From the NCBI GenBank assembly GCA_016191285.1, contig JACPPA010000053.1, positions 1 through 64,000 on the forward strand: a DNA stretch of 64,000 bases. The letters run 5' to 3'. Every line of letters begins with the position of its first letter. The first letter of the stretch is position 1. The position numbers were made by a program, and so were the translations under genes. The stretch is from Gammaproteobacteria bacterium. GTDB taxonomy: Bacteria > Pseudomonadota > Gammaproteobacteria > Ga0077536. This document shows positions 15,847-24,237 of this stretch, piece by piece. The notes under the pieces were generated by a model. It saw only the letters and a program-made list of their open reading frames with translations, made no database searches and was not told the DNA's origin.

Positions 15847-16179
15847 ATGATTGACCATCAACTGGGCACTGGCACGCTCGCGGAACACGGCAAGGACGTG
15901 GTAGTGCATTACACCGGCTGGTTATTCGCGGCCGCGGCGCCCGAAAATAAAGGCCAGAAATTCGATAGCTCGCGGGATCGCGGCCAGCCGTTTCGATTTT
16001 CGTTGGGCGCTGGCCATGTTATCGCCGGTTGGGATCGCGGGGTCGCTGGGATGCGGGTTGGTGGGCAACGGACCTTGATTATTCCGCCCGAACTCGGCTA
16101 TGGCGCGCGCGGTGCGGGTGCCGTTATCCCACCTAACGCGAGCTTGGTCTTCGATGTTGAACTCCTTGAAGTTGGCTAA
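15847..16179 (+). CDS. FKBP-type peptidyl-prolyl cis-trans isomerase
   Basis: This minimal single-domain FKBP of 110 aa has the conserved [47 protein letters not shown] and the final [10 protein letters not shown]. All main active-site aromatic residues (Y, F, W) are visible. The start at 15847 fits family length; upstream Mets would add unrelated residues. Without a signal peptide it acts in the cytoplasm. It precedes the aminotransferase by 23 bp. Confidence 0.93.
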   Translation: MIDHQLGTGTLAEHGKDVVVHYTGWLFAAAAPENKGQKFDSSRDRGQPFRFSLGAGHVIAGWDRGVAGMRVGGQRTLIIPPELGYGARGAGAVIPPNASLVFDVELLEVG

Positions 16180-16202
16180 GCGTTCGCGCTTCGAATATTG
16201 CC

Positions 16203-17402
16203 ATGATGAATTTCGAGAAATACCCCACGCACGCACTGATGAACATCACCGCGCGGCCGGAGATTGTCTTTACGCACGGTGCCGGGAGTTGGCTTTGGGA
16301 TCACACCGGCAAGAAATATCTCGATTTCGTGCAAGGCTGGGCCGTCAATGCGTTGGGTCATTCGCCGCGCTGTATTGTCGATGCCCTGACCGCGCAAGCC
16401 CCTAAGCTCATTACGCCGAGCCCGGCGTTTTACAACGAACCGTCGCTAATTCTCGCGAACCTGCTCACTGCTAACTCGTGTTTTGATCAGGTGTTCTTCA
16501 CCAATACGGGCGCCGAAGCGAACGAAGGCGCGATTAAACTCGCGCGCAAATGGGGCCGCGTACATAAGAATGGCGCGTTTGAGATCATCACCACGGTCAA
16601 CAGCTTCCATGGTCGAACCTTGGCGACGATGTCGGCTTCCGGGAAGCCAGGGTGGGACACGATCTTTGCGCCGCAAGTACCCGGCTTTCCCAAGGCGAAT
16701 TTCAACGATCTCGCGGCGGTTGCCGCGCTCGTCAACGCCAACACGGTTGCCATCATGCTTGAACCCGTGCAGGGCGAGGGCGGCGTCAATTGCGCCACGC
16801 CGGCGTTCATGCACGGGCTGCGCGCGCTTGCCGATAAACATCGCCTGCTGCTCATTTGTGACGAGGTGCAGACCGGCATGGGCCGCCTCGGGACCCTGTT
16901 CGGTTATCAGCATTTCGGCGTCGAGCCCGACATCATGACCCTGGGTAAAGGGATTGGCGGTGGCGTGCCGCTCGCGGCGCTGCTCGCGAAAGCCGAAGTC
17001 TGCGTGTTCGAACACGGCGATCAAGGCGGAACCTACAATGGCAATCCGCTGATGACCGCGGTCGGAATAGCCGTGTTACAAGAAATGCTTAAACCCGCTT
17101 TTCTCCCGCAGGTGCAGGCCACCGGAAAGTATCTTGCCGAATGCTTGACGGCCTTATCGAAGGATCTAAATCTCGGCGAGGAGCGCGGCATTGGATTGCT
17201 GCGCGCGCTGGAACTTAATGCCGAGCGAGGCGGCGCGGTCGTCGCGTTTGCGCGCGATCAACTCGAGACGGCGCCTGGTTGGAACAACATGGGTTTATTA
17301 CTCAATTCTCCGCGCCCGAGTGTGTTGCGCTTTATGCCGGCGCTTAATGTCTCGCGTGAAGAGATCGATTTGATGCTGGCGGGGTTAAGGATCGCGCTTT
17401 AG
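16203..17402 (+). CDS. argD: Class III aminotransferase, acetylornithine aminotransferase-like
   Basis: This 399-aa PLP enzyme has the fold-type I features of the ArgD/GabT group: [73 protein letters not shown] and the PLP Lys in TLGKGIGGG, ending NVSREEID. It transfers the amino group of N-acetylornithine or a related omega-amino acid to 2-oxoglutarate. No arginine-biosynthesis neighbours are present, and the next gene (LLM) overlaps by one base, so a catabolic omega-transaminase role is also possible. Confidence 0.85.
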   Translation: MMNFEKYPTHALMNITARPEIVFTHGAGSWLWDHTGKKYLDFVQGWAVNALGHSPRCIVDALTAQAPKLITPSPAFYNEPSLILANLLTANSCFDQVFFTNTGAEANEGAIKLARKWGRVHKNGAFEIITTVNSFHGRTLATMSASGKPGWDTIFAPQVPGFPKANFNDLAAVAALVNANTVAIMLEPVQGEGGVNCATPAFMHGLRALADKHRLLLICDEVQTGMGRLGTLFGYQHFGVEPDIMTLGKGIGGGVPLAALLAKAEVCVFEHGDQGGTYNGNPLMTAVGIAVLQEMLKPAFLPQVQATGKYLAECLTALSKDLNLGEERGIGLLRALELNAERGGAVVAFARDQLETAPGWNNMGLLLNSPRPSVLRFMPALNVSREEIDLMLAGLRIAL

Positions 17403-18733
17403 TGACCAGTCCCAATCGGCAGTTAAAGTTGGGCGCATTCATGCGCCCCGTGAGCATCCATACCAGCGCCTGGCGTTATCCCGGCGCGTTTGCCGACGCC
17501 AATTTCAACTTTGCGCACTACAAGCGCTTTGCCCAGACCCTCGAACGGGGGTTGTTCGATGCTTTTTTCATGGCCGATCACTTGGCGGTGCTCAACATGC
17601 CCGCCGCTGTCCTCAAACGCAGCGCCACCGTCACATCATTCGATCCCCTGACTTTATTGCCGGCGCTGGCCGCGGTCACCGAACATTTAGGCTTGATAGC
17701 GACAGCCTCGACTTCGTACAACGAACCGTACCATGTCGCGCGCAAATTCGCGTCGCTCGATCATTTGAGCGGCGGGCGCGCGGGGTGGAACGTGGTCACG
17801 TCGGCGAATCCGCACGAGGCGATGAACTTCGGCCGCGACGAACATCTCGATCATGCGGAGCGTTATCGCCGTGCGCGTGAGTTCTACGAAGTCGTGACCG
17901 GCTTGTGGGACAGTTGGGCCGACGACGCTTTCGTGCGCGATGTGGAAGCCGGCGTGTATTTCAATCCCGAGCGCCTCCATGTGCTCAATCACCAGGGAAC
18001 GTATTTTAAAGTGCGCGGACCGCTCAACGTCGCGCGACCCGTGCAGGGCTGGCCGGTCATCGTCCAAGCCGGCGCATCGGAAGACGGCCGGCAACTCGCC
18101 GCCGAAACCGCCGAAGCGGTGTTCTCGGCGCATCACACGCTCGACTTGGCGCGCGAGTTTTACGCGGATGTGAAAGGACGGGCGGTGAAACTCGGACGCG
18201 ATCCCGCGCATTTGAAAATTCTGCCGGGCGCTTTCGTTGTGATCGGTGAGACTGTCGCCGCGGCGCGCGCGAAACAGCAGCATCTCGATAGCCTGGTGCA
18301 TCCGGATAGCGGGATCTCTTCACTCTCGATTTTGTTGGGACACAACGTCGCGGGCTATGACCTCGACGGCCCGTTGCCGCAAATCCCAGAGACCAACGCG
18401 AGCAAAAGCTCGCGCGAGAAAATCATCGAACGCGCGCGCCAGGAGCACCTGACCATCCGGCAATTGGCACAATGGATCGGCGGTAGTTTCGGGACGCTCG
18501 AAATCGTCGGCACGCCACAAACCATCGCCGACGAGATGGAAGCCTGGCTGCTCGGCGATGCCTGCGATGGTTTCAACATCATGTTTCCGTTTTTGCCCGC
18601 CGGCCTCGATGACTTCGTGAATCTGGTGGTGCCAGAGCTCCAGCGTCGCGGGATCTATCGCCGCCGCTATGAAGGCGCAACCTTGCGCGAGAATCTAGGA
18701 CTGCCGCGGCCGCGTAATCAGTTCTTCGAATAA
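17402..18733 (+). CDS. LLM flavin monooxygenase of the NtaA/SnaA/DszA family
   Basis: The 443-aa luciferase-like TIM-barrel monooxygenase uses reduced FMN and O2. The start LKLGAFMRPVSIHTSAWRYP, FDAFFMADHLAVL, SGGRAGWNVVTSANPHEAMNFG, QAGASEDGRQLAAETAEAVFSAH and the late IADEMEAWLLGDACDGFNIMFP are hallmarks of the DszA/NtaA/DmoA subgroup, which oxidises sulfur, nitrogen or alkane compounds. The GTG start overlaps the TAG of the aminotransferase by 1 base, so the two are co-translated. It is one of six LLM genes in this window. Confidence 0.9.
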   Translation: MTSPNRQLKLGAFMRPVSIHTSAWRYPGAFADANFNFAHYKRFAQTLERGLFDAFFMADHLAVLNMPAAVLKRSATVTSFDPLTLLPALAAVTEHLGLIATASTSYNEPYHVARKFASLDHLSGGRAGWNVVTSANPHEAMNFGRDEHLDHAERYRRAREFYEVVTGLWDSWADDAFVRDVEAGVYFNPERLHVLNHQGTYFKVRGPLNVARPVQGWPVIVQAGASEDGRQLAAETAEAVFSAHHTLDLAREFYADVKGRAVKLGRDPAHLKILPGAFVVIGETVAAARAKQQHLDSLVHPDSGISSLSILLGHNVAGYDLDGPLPQIPETNASKSSREKIIERARQEHLTIRQLAQWIGGSFGTLEIVGTPQTIADEMEAWLLGDACDGFNIMFPFLPAGLDDFVNLVVPELQRRGIYRRRYEGATLRENLGLPRPRNQFFE

Positions 18734-18756
18734 GCCATGAGCCCAAGCTGAAATAT

Positions 18757-18870
18757 TGTGGGAGCGGCTTTAGCCCGTGAATGAGAAATTCCCACAAGAT
18801 TCGAAGCTCAAAGTGGCTCCCACCTGGTCACTCGGCATTGCGCTATTGTGGGAGCGGCTTTAGCCGCGAA
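18757..18870. repeat. REP pair plus REP half
   Basis: One inverted pair (18757-18823, with a degenerate first arm TTTAGCCCGTGAA) is followed by a single arm TGTGGGAGCGGCTTTAGCCG at 18847-18870. The single arm abuts the 5' edge of the broken monooxygenase remnant. Confidence 0.7.
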
Positions 18871-18964
18871 TGAGATCTCAATCTGCTCCTCCATCAACGC
18901 ACGGCGAATTGGGTGGTGCCAAAGGGCAACACGCCCTACACGACGGCCGAATTTGGCGGCGATC

Positions 18965-19389
18965 GACGTCACCGGTCGTCGCGGTCAAGGCATCAACGAC
19001 GCCTGGAGCGATGGCGCACAAGCCTATTTTGGGATCACGACCGCCGGCTTTCCGAATCTCTTCATGCGCTATGGCCCAAACACCAATCAGGTTGCATCCT
19101 GGTCATGATCGAACGACAGGTCGAATACATCATTCGTCAACTGCAGCGCATGGATGCGGAACGCTTGGCGTGGATCGATGTGCGTCCGGAGGTGATGGCG
19201 AGATTTAATGCACAGTTGCAAACCGAAGTCGGTAAAGTGGCGGTCTGGCAGGCCGCCTGCGGCGGCGATTTCTACTATCGCTCGCAATCCGGTCGCTTCG
19301 TCACCAATTGGCCGGGAGACATGGATGATTTTAAAGCGCGTACCCGGCAGCGTGACACGGAAGCGTTTGAAGTCGCACACGCGACGTAG
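18965..19389 (+). pseudogene. C-terminal remnant of a Baeyer-Villiger/FMO-type monooxygenase
   Basis: The first frame (18965-19108) reads DVTGRRGQGINDAWSDGAQ, AYFGITTAGFPNLFMRYGPN and TNQ, the late GFPNLF-x2-GPNTN signature of flavoprotein Baeyer-Villiger monooxygenases. After a frameshift near 19095 the next frame continues MIERQVEYIIRQLQRMDAER ... VWQAACGGDFYYRSQSGR ... TNWPGDMDDFKARTR, the end of the same family. The N-terminal FAD and NADPH Rossmann domains are missing, and a REP arm sits just upstream. It is a decayed gene, not a functional short ORF. Confidence 0.82.
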
Positions 19390-19420
19390 CGGAACTCGTT
19401 AATTCATCCGGGGGAACGCG

Positions 19421-19822
19421 ATGGCCGACGTCCACTATTTAAATCCAGGCAATCTGCCTAAACCGGGTCAATACTCGCATATCGCGCGTACTGCGGCGAC
19501 TGAACTGCTGTTCATCGCCGGGCAGGTGGCGAATGGTCTAGATGGCGCGATTGTCAGTCGCGAGTTCGATGCGCAGTGCGCGCAGGTGTTCGCTAACATC
19601 GCCGCCGCACTCGCGTCGCAAGGCGCTGCGTGGCGCGACATCGTGCAGTTCACGACTTATCTGATCGACAGCGCCGATATCGCCAAGCTGCGTGAATTTC
19701 GCACTCGCGAATTTCCGCAGCTCTTTCCCGAGGGAAATTATCCGCCGAACACCCTGCTGATTGTCAGTGCGCTCGCCCATCCGGATTATCGCCTTGAAGT
19801 GCAGGTCGTCGCGGCGCTTTAG
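19421..19822 (+). CDS. RidA/YjgF family protein
   Basis: The 133-aa trimeric RidA-fold protein has the family pattern YSHIARTAATELLFIAGQVA, FDAQCAQVFANIAAALASQG and PPNTLLIVSALAHPDYRLEV. Members hydrolyse reactive enamines/imines or act in catabolic pathways; the canonical catalytic Arg equivalent lies before the C-terminal strand but is not clear here (the sequence has NTLLIV where RidA has R-x-x-V), so enzymatic activity is uncertain. GGGGGAACG precedes the ATG. Confidence 0.88.
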   Translation: MADVHYLNPGNLPKPGQYSHIARTAATELLFIAGQVANGLDGAIVSREFDAQCAQVFANIAAALASQGAAWRDIVQFTTYLIDSADIAKLREFRTREFPQLFPEGNYPPNTLLIVSALAHPDYRLEVQVVAAL

Positions 19823-19839
19823 AAAATTCGCGTGTAAAA

Positions 19840-19862
19840 GAGCATCAATACCGACCAGGTCG
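19840..19862. repeat. Short copy of the ATTRATACC dispersed repeat
   Basis: GAGCATCAATACCGACCAGG matches the repeats at 12559 and 50648 but lacks their outer flanks. Confidence 0.5.
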
Positions 19863-19942
19863 CGGCGAGGCGTCAAGTCATGAAGATTGCGCAGCCGTCG
19901 TCCCGGCGCTGATGCGCCAAGAACTCCGCAATCAATCGTCGC

Positions 19943-20203
19943 CTATTTGCCATTATTGGTGTAGCAACGCGACTGGCCGGTGAAACTCATATCGACCACG
20001 GCATGGCCGCTGCCCATATTCTTCTTGTCCATCACCCACGATTTTTTGAAGATCTTTTCAATCGGGGAGTCCACCGGCGTCGGACCCAGCGGCAGCGCTT
20101 TTTTCGCGCACAGTTCGCCCCACGTGGCGATGGTCTCATGCATTTTGAGCATGACTTCGATGGTCTCGCCGTTGGCGGCACAATGAAAATCAAAAGACGG
20201 CAT
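19943..20203 (-). CDS. Small protein, degenerate FmdB-like N-terminus
   Basis: The 86-aa cytoplasmic protein starts MPSFDFHCAANGETIEV, reminiscent of FmdB-type zinc ribbons (MPxYxYxCxxC-G), but only single cysteines (C8, C32, C80) remain and there is no CxxC pair, so zinc binding is doubtful. It has a basic stretch KIFKKSWVMDKKN. The ORF is intact, with ATG at 20201-20203. Function is unknown. Confidence 0.55.
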   Translation of the reverse strand: MPSFDFHCAANGETIEVMLKMHETIATWGELCAKKALPLGPTPVDSPIEKIFKKSWVMDKKNMGSGHAVVDMSFTGQSRCYTNNGK

Positions 20204-20321
20204 AGTGTTCTACCTAACGTTGAATCGACGTCAATTATTTTGGATGCGTATCGGGCGGGTCAAGTGCCGCCCGCTTAACGTACGCCGCTGCCGGCTGGGT
20301 GCCGTTGGCGGCGGCTTTAGT

Positions 20322-20759
20322 TCAATGACCACCCGAGGCTTTCTTATTTGGCGGACGCTTAACTCGGGTTAATAGCGAAACATAGCTGATCCCAGGCCGG
20401 TTGTCGGTAGTTGTCATCAATCCGGCGGCGCGCCATGCCTCGAAACCGCCCTTTAATACCGCTACGTTCAGATACCCGGCGGTGACTAGAGTCGCCGCCG
20501 CCGCATCTCCGCGCGAACCAGTTTGGCTGCCCACGATGAGTTCGGCGTCTTTGGGATACAGGGCTTCAATGACCAACCGGAAACTCGCGTTTAAGAGGAT
20601 TTCCCGGGTGGTCGGATGAGTAAAGGACCACGGTACGTTGACGGCATTCCCTTTCGGCCGGCCCTTGGCGAATTCGGCGACGGTGCGCACATCAAGGTAC
20701 AAGGCGGGCGGCATTGCGGCCAGACGGGTTTGGGTCTCCGCGGGAGTAAGGGTTTGCAT
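20322..20759 (-). CDS. Rhodanese-like domain protein lacking the catalytic Cys
   Basis: This single rhodanese domain (145 aa) has YLDVRTVAEFAKGRPKGNAVNVPW and YLNVAVLKGGFEAWRAAGL as the typical N- and C-terminal signatures. The active-site loop, normally C-x4-R, reads GSQTGSRG, so Ser replaces the catalytic Cys while the closing Arg is kept. Sulfur transfer is therefore unlikely, suggesting a binding or regulatory role or a decayed enzyme. It is transcribed divergently from the AOR operon; an upstream small gene is 11 bp away on the same strand. Confidence 0.82.
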   Translation of the reverse strand: MQTLTPAETQTRLAAMPPALYLDVRTVAEFAKGRPKGNAVNVPWSFTHPTTREILLNASFRLVIEALYPKDAELIVGSQTGSRGDAAAATLVTAGYLNVAVLKGGFEAWRAAGLMTTTDNRPGISYVSLLTRVKRPPNKKASGGH

Positions 20760-20770
20760 GGCCGCCGGTC

Positions 20771-21010
20771 CTAAAACTCACGCGTCCGCGGCGGAATAAT
20801 CCGGCAGCGTTCGCGACCCGTGGCGGGCGGTGTTTGCAGTAAGTGGTAACGCAATCCCGCGGGTGCGTCCTCTGACCGTAGCTCTTCGATATGGTGGTGC
20901 AAGATGGTGCCGGTGGGACTCAACGCGAACACACAATCGAGTACACGGCGGGCTGGCAACTCACCGTGGGCCGGGTGAATAAGATAGGTCCGTGGTTTTG
21001 AATCGGCCAT
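20771..21010 (-). CDS. Hypothetical protein upstream of the rhodanese-like gene
   Basis: The 79-aa product (MADSKPRTYLIHPAHGELPA...) has no signal peptide, a HHHIEEL motif near the middle and one Cys near the end (RERCRIIPPR). The ATG at 21008-21010 is preferred to an earlier one at 21037 because it is closer to the conserved-looking region. It probably forms a two-gene operon with the rhodanese-like gene (11-bp gap). No family was recognised. Confidence 0.5.
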   Translation of the reverse strand: MADSKPRTYLIHPAHGELPARRVLDCVFALSPTGTILHHHIEELRSEDAPAGLRYHLLQTPPATGRERCRIIPPRTREF

Positions 21011-21098
21011 GACATTGCAACTGTTGAGTCGCGCCATTGTCGGCGGAACTCGACGGCTTGCCCATCCCCGTGTACCCGCGGCGAGTAAGACAATTCCC

Positions 21099-21127
21099 TT
21101 GACAGGGACAGTAGAAGCGGATTAATT
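21099..21127 (+). promoter_or_regulatory. Predicted sigma70-type promoter of the AOR operon
   Basis: TTGACA at 21099-21104, a 17-bp spacer, then TTAATT at 21122-21127. The -35 is a perfect consensus and the -10 has TTAATT for TATAAT. It lies in the divergent gap between the rhodanese pair and the ferredoxin gene, whose chosen ATG is at 21156. Confidence 0.55.
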
Positions 21128-21155
21128 GCAATGCGCCAGCAGCGAGGCCGTGCGG

Positions 21156-21809
21156 ATGTCCAATTTCCCCCAGAAAGAACTCGTCACCGGTGCGACCTGG
21201 TACGCCGCGGGTGAGGAAATCCCGGACGTCGATCGGAAACTCTATGCGCTGCAAAATCAGTGCACCGATTGCAATGTCTGCGAGGTGGCGTGCTCATTGA
21301 TTCATTCGCCGGTGGGCGAACTCAACCCGTTATTGTCGCGCGTCCGCATCAACCACGCGCCCTCGGTGAATTCACGTAAAGCAGTGCACGACTTTGGTTT
21401 TGTGGCGGCGATTTGTCATCATTGTGGGAACCCGCCGCCGTGTGCTGAAGTCTGTCCGACCGACGCCTTCTATTACGATCCCAAAACCTTCGCTGCGATC
21501 ATCGCGCAAGACAAATGCGTGCAGTGCATGGAATGCGTGCCGGCGTGTCCGTTCGACGTAGTCTTCGTCGCGCCCGACGGCGAGCTATTGAAATGCGATC
21601 TGTGTGGTGGTGAGCCGGCCTGTGTCAAAGCATGCGCGACCCGGCCCGAGATGAATAATGCGGGCAAGCAGTACTCGCGCGCCGCAGTGTTGTTTTATGA
21701 AGATACCAAGACCTTTCGAGGCATCGTGCAACAGAAACCTCAAAAGCAGGACGAAGTGGGCATCATGCAAGCCATGCTCGACCGCGGCGAAATTTCGAGC
21801 GCGGCGTAA
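21156..21809 (+). CDS. Polyferredoxin (4x[4Fe-4S]-type) subunit of an AOR system
   Basis: This 217-aa iron-sulfur protein of the DmsB/HycB/AorA type has four cysteine groups: CTDCNVCEVAC, CHHCGNPPPCAEVCP, CVQCMECVPACP and CDLCGGEPACVKAC. Such proteins shuttle electrons between a pterin enzyme and a partner. It lies 24 bp upstream of the AOR-family gene, so it is the likely electron-transfer subunit (AorA- or BamC-like). The ATG at 21156 is chosen over a TTG at 21126, which would lie on the predicted -10 element. Confidence 0.86.
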   Translation: MSNFPQKELVTGATWYAAGEEIPDVDRKLYALQNQCTDCNVCEVACSLIHSPVGELNPLLSRVRINHAPSVNSRKAVHDFGFVAAICHHCGNPPPCAEVCPTDAFYYDPKTFAAIIAQDKCVQCMECVPACPFDVVFVAPDGELLKCDLCGGEPACVKACATRPEMNNAGKQYSRAAVLFYEDTKTFRGIVQQKPQKQDEVGIMQAMLDRGEISSAA

Positions 21810-21833
21810 CTAACCCGAGCGAAGGAGCTGACC

Positions 21834-23801
21834 ATGGAAAGTCGCCTACTGCGGGTCGACCTAACCACCGGCGAGATGCGCGATGAGCTTCTGCCGCATG
21901 CGTTGTTTGAGCGCTGGATCGGGGGCTCTGGTGTCAATAACTGGATCATGTGGGAGCATTTTTTAACCCACGATATCGACTGCGATCCGCGCGGCCCGGA
22001 TAACATCTTTGTCTTCGGCGTGGGTCCCCTGGCCGGCACTGGCGCGGGCAGCGGCGTGAAGGGCCGGATTACATTCAAGAGTCCTTGCTACGGCATTTTT
22101 GGCGATTCCGCGGCGGGCGGTAAATTTCCGTACATGGTCCGCTTCGCGGGCTACGACCACATCGCCATCACCGGTAAAGCGCCGGCGCCGGTGTATCTCT
22201 ATATTTGCGACGGTAACGCGGTCATTTGCGACGCCCGGCATTTGTGGGGTAAGAATTCCGCCGAAACACATGAGATGCTGCGCCACGAACTCGGCGACTA
22301 TCCGTCGGCGGCACACACGTTAACGATCGGCCTGGCCGGCGAAAACCAGGCGGGGATCGCGTCGGTGGTTTCCGATGCCTCGCGCATCCACGCCCGTGGG
22401 GGTGGCGGTGCGGTACTGGGCTCGAAGAATTTGAAGGCGATTGCGGTACAGGGCAGCGGCGGCATCAAGATCCACAACCCGCCGGGATTGCTCAAGTGGT
22501 CGGATGGCTTTCGTCAGAAGATCGATTCGAATGAAGCGATCTACGGCTTCAAGCGCCGCGGTACCTTGGGCGCCGTTGAAATGTATCAACACATTGGCGG
22601 CCATTTCTGGCGCAACAACCAGGGCTGTCTGTTTCGCGGCGAGGAAGTGCGTTCGGATAACTGGGTCAAGAAATATCACAAGTATTCCGAAGTGTGTTCG
22701 GCCGATTGCTTCATTGCCTGCGATGGCCGTTACAAGATCGACGGCACCGAATCCGAGAAGTCGAAAAAATACGCCGGCGAAACTTTTCGACGGCCCGAAT
22801 ATTTGACGACCGCGAGTGCCGCTGGCGCGCTCGATGTCCGCGATTGGTCGGAAGTCGCCCACTGGGGCAAGGTGACCAACGACTACGGCATCGACAACCA
22901 AGACCTGAGCTGCGCCATTAGTTTCGTCATGGAGTTGAAGCAGAAGAATCTGATCTCGGCGCACGATGTGGCCGAACTCTTTGGTAAGCAGCAGCGCCTC
23001 GAGTGGGGCAACATGGAGGATATCGAGGCCTTGCTTCGTAACGTGTCGTTGCGCGACAACCTCTTCGGTCAGCTATTTCATGACGGCCCGTATTGGGGCG
23101 CCTTGCGCTACTCCGAAATGAAGGGGCAAAACTTCATGAAGTATGCAATCTACGGCAAGGGCGGGGCCGCGTTCACGGAAGAAATGCGACCGTTCCCAAC
23201 GTGGATGAATAACATGGCGGTGGCCTCGCGCGGAGCCGATCATCTAAAAGGGATTGGGCTCATCGAAAAATTCCAACGGCGTGATTTGTCGAAGCGCTAC
23301 TTCAACGGCCGCACCGAAGCCGCCGATCTCAGCATTCCCGACCTCAAGGGTGCATCCACCGCATTGCTCGAAAATCAGGTAGCGTTGATCAACTCTTATG
23401 GCGTATGTCTGTTTCATTGGATGCTCGATCCGGCGGGTTTCGCTCCCGAAGAGTATTACGGTCCGGCTTACGCGAATATCACCGGGATTTCACGCACGCC
23501 GCAAGAACTCATGCAGAATGGCGAGCGCATCTGCAATCTCGAGAAAGCGTTTAATTCGCGCCTGGGGTTGCGACGCGAGCACGATACAATTTGCGAACGC
23601 TGGATGCATGAACCAACCACCGAAGGAATGTATCCCGGCAAAGTCGCGGCGGATATGTTCGAGACGGTGTTGGATGAGTATTACGAGTGGCGTGGCTGGG
23701 ATAAAACCACGGGCTTGCAAACACAATCGAAACTGACCGAACTCGGCATGGGCGATGTCGCCGAGGTGCTGGCGGCGGATGGAGCTTTGGCGCGCGCTTA
23801 A
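21834..23801 (+). CDS. Tungsten-type aldehyde:ferredoxin oxidoreductase family protein
   Basis: The 655-aa catalytic subunit has the AOR N-domain (LLRVDLTTGEM, WIGGSGVN, FGVGPLAGTG), ASRIHARGGGGAVLGSKNLKA as the cofactor-binding domain, and [4Fe-4S] ligands C288, C292, C296 and C525 (VCSADCFIAC and YGVCLFHW). AORs oxidise aldehydes to acids with a bis-pterin W cofactor; benzoyl-CoA reductase subunit BamB is the same family and about this length. The family's usual first-Cys spacing is C-x2-C; here it is C-x3-C. Substrate (aldehyde or aromatic thioester) is not decidable. It is in an operon with polyferredoxin and MoaD-like genes. Confidence 0.86.
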   Translation: MESRLLRVDLTTGEMRDELLPHALFERWIGGSGVNNWIMWEHFLTHDIDCDPRGPDNIFVFGVGPLAGTGAGSGVKGRITFKSPCYGIFGDSAAGGKFPYMVRFAGYDHIAITGKAPAPVYLYICDGNAVICDARHLWGKNSAETHEMLRHELGDYPSAAHTLTIGLAGENQAGIASVVSDASRIHARGGGGAVLGSKNLKAIAVQGSGGIKIHNPPGLLKWSDGFRQKIDSNEAIYGFKRRGTLGAVEMYQHIGGHFWRNNQGCLFRGEEVRSDNWVKKYHKYSEVCSADCFIACDGRYKIDGTESEKSKKYAGETFRRPEYLTTASAAGALDVRDWSEVAHWGKVTNDYGIDNQDLSCAISFVMELKQKNLISAHDVAELFGKQQRLEWGNMEDIEALLRNVSLRDNLFGQLFHDGPYWGALRYSEMKGQNFMKYAIYGKGGAAFTEEMRPFPTWMNNMAVASRGADHLKGIGLIEKFQRRDLSKRYFNGRTEAADLSIPDLKGASTALLENQVALINSYGVCLFHWMLDPAGFAPEEYYGPAYANITGISRTPQELMQNGERICNLEKAFNSRLGLRREHDTICERWMHEPTTEGMYPGKVAADMFETVLDEYYEWRGWDKTTGLQTQSKLTELGMGDVAEVLAADGALARA

Positions 23802-23803
23802 CG

Positions 23804-24085
23804 ATGATCACTGTTCACACCCAATATCAAGCGCGATTCCGCGAGATCACACGGATCGCGGGCGAGTCTTTCGAACTCGCGGCGCCGCTGGTGGCGGAGC
23901 TCGCCACCGCCATCGCCAACAAATACGGGCCACAAATGGAATCTTTATTGATTGACCGGAAGACTAACGAGCTTAATGCCAGCGGCACGATGTACTTGGA
24001 TTCGAAGGGACGCCGCATCTACATGGAAGACACGCTGGCGGATGGTGAAACGATCGCGTTTCTGGTCGGAATCGCCGGCGGTTAG
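23804..24085 (+). CDS. MoaD/ThiS-like small protein
   Basis: This 93-aa protein starts 2 bp after the AOR stop. Its C-terminus is VGIAGG, the di-glycine tail that MoaD and ThiS proteins use as a thiocarboxylate sulfur carrier, after a LADGETIAFLVGI element typical of the beta-grasp fold. MoaD-like genes often accompany AOR genes because the tungsten cofactor needs a dithiolene. Sequence similarity is too thin for certainty, but the tail and location agree. No MoaE is nearby. Confidence 0.72.
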   Translation: MITVHTQYQARFREITRIAGESFELAAPLVAELATAIANKYGPQMESLLIDRKTNELNASGTMYLDSKGRRIYMEDTLADGETIAFLVGIAGG

Positions 24086-24109
24086 CGGGCAGCTTGCGAT
24101 TACATCAAG

Positions 24110-24175
24110 TGGGAGCCGCTTTGAGCTTCGAATCTTTTGCGAATTTCCGATTCGGGGCTTTGGCCGCTCCCACAA
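24110..24175. repeat. REP-type inverted pair (divergent)
   Basis: GTGGGAGCCGCTTTGAGCTT ... GGGGCTTTGGCCGCTCCCAC: the arms are more diverged than in other copies. It separates the AOR operon from the hotdog-like gene. Confidence 0.65.
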
Positions 24176-24237
24176 TAATCCAAGGTTTACTGCGATACGG
24201 CGCAAGGCGTGTAGCGCGGGGAGGGAACTAGTACTGC

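Noticed and set aside
19090-19110. TGA in the BVMO remnant considered as a Sec codon
   Set aside because: The reading continues in a different frame after the site, showing a frameshift and not recoding; no SECIS-like hairpin follows.
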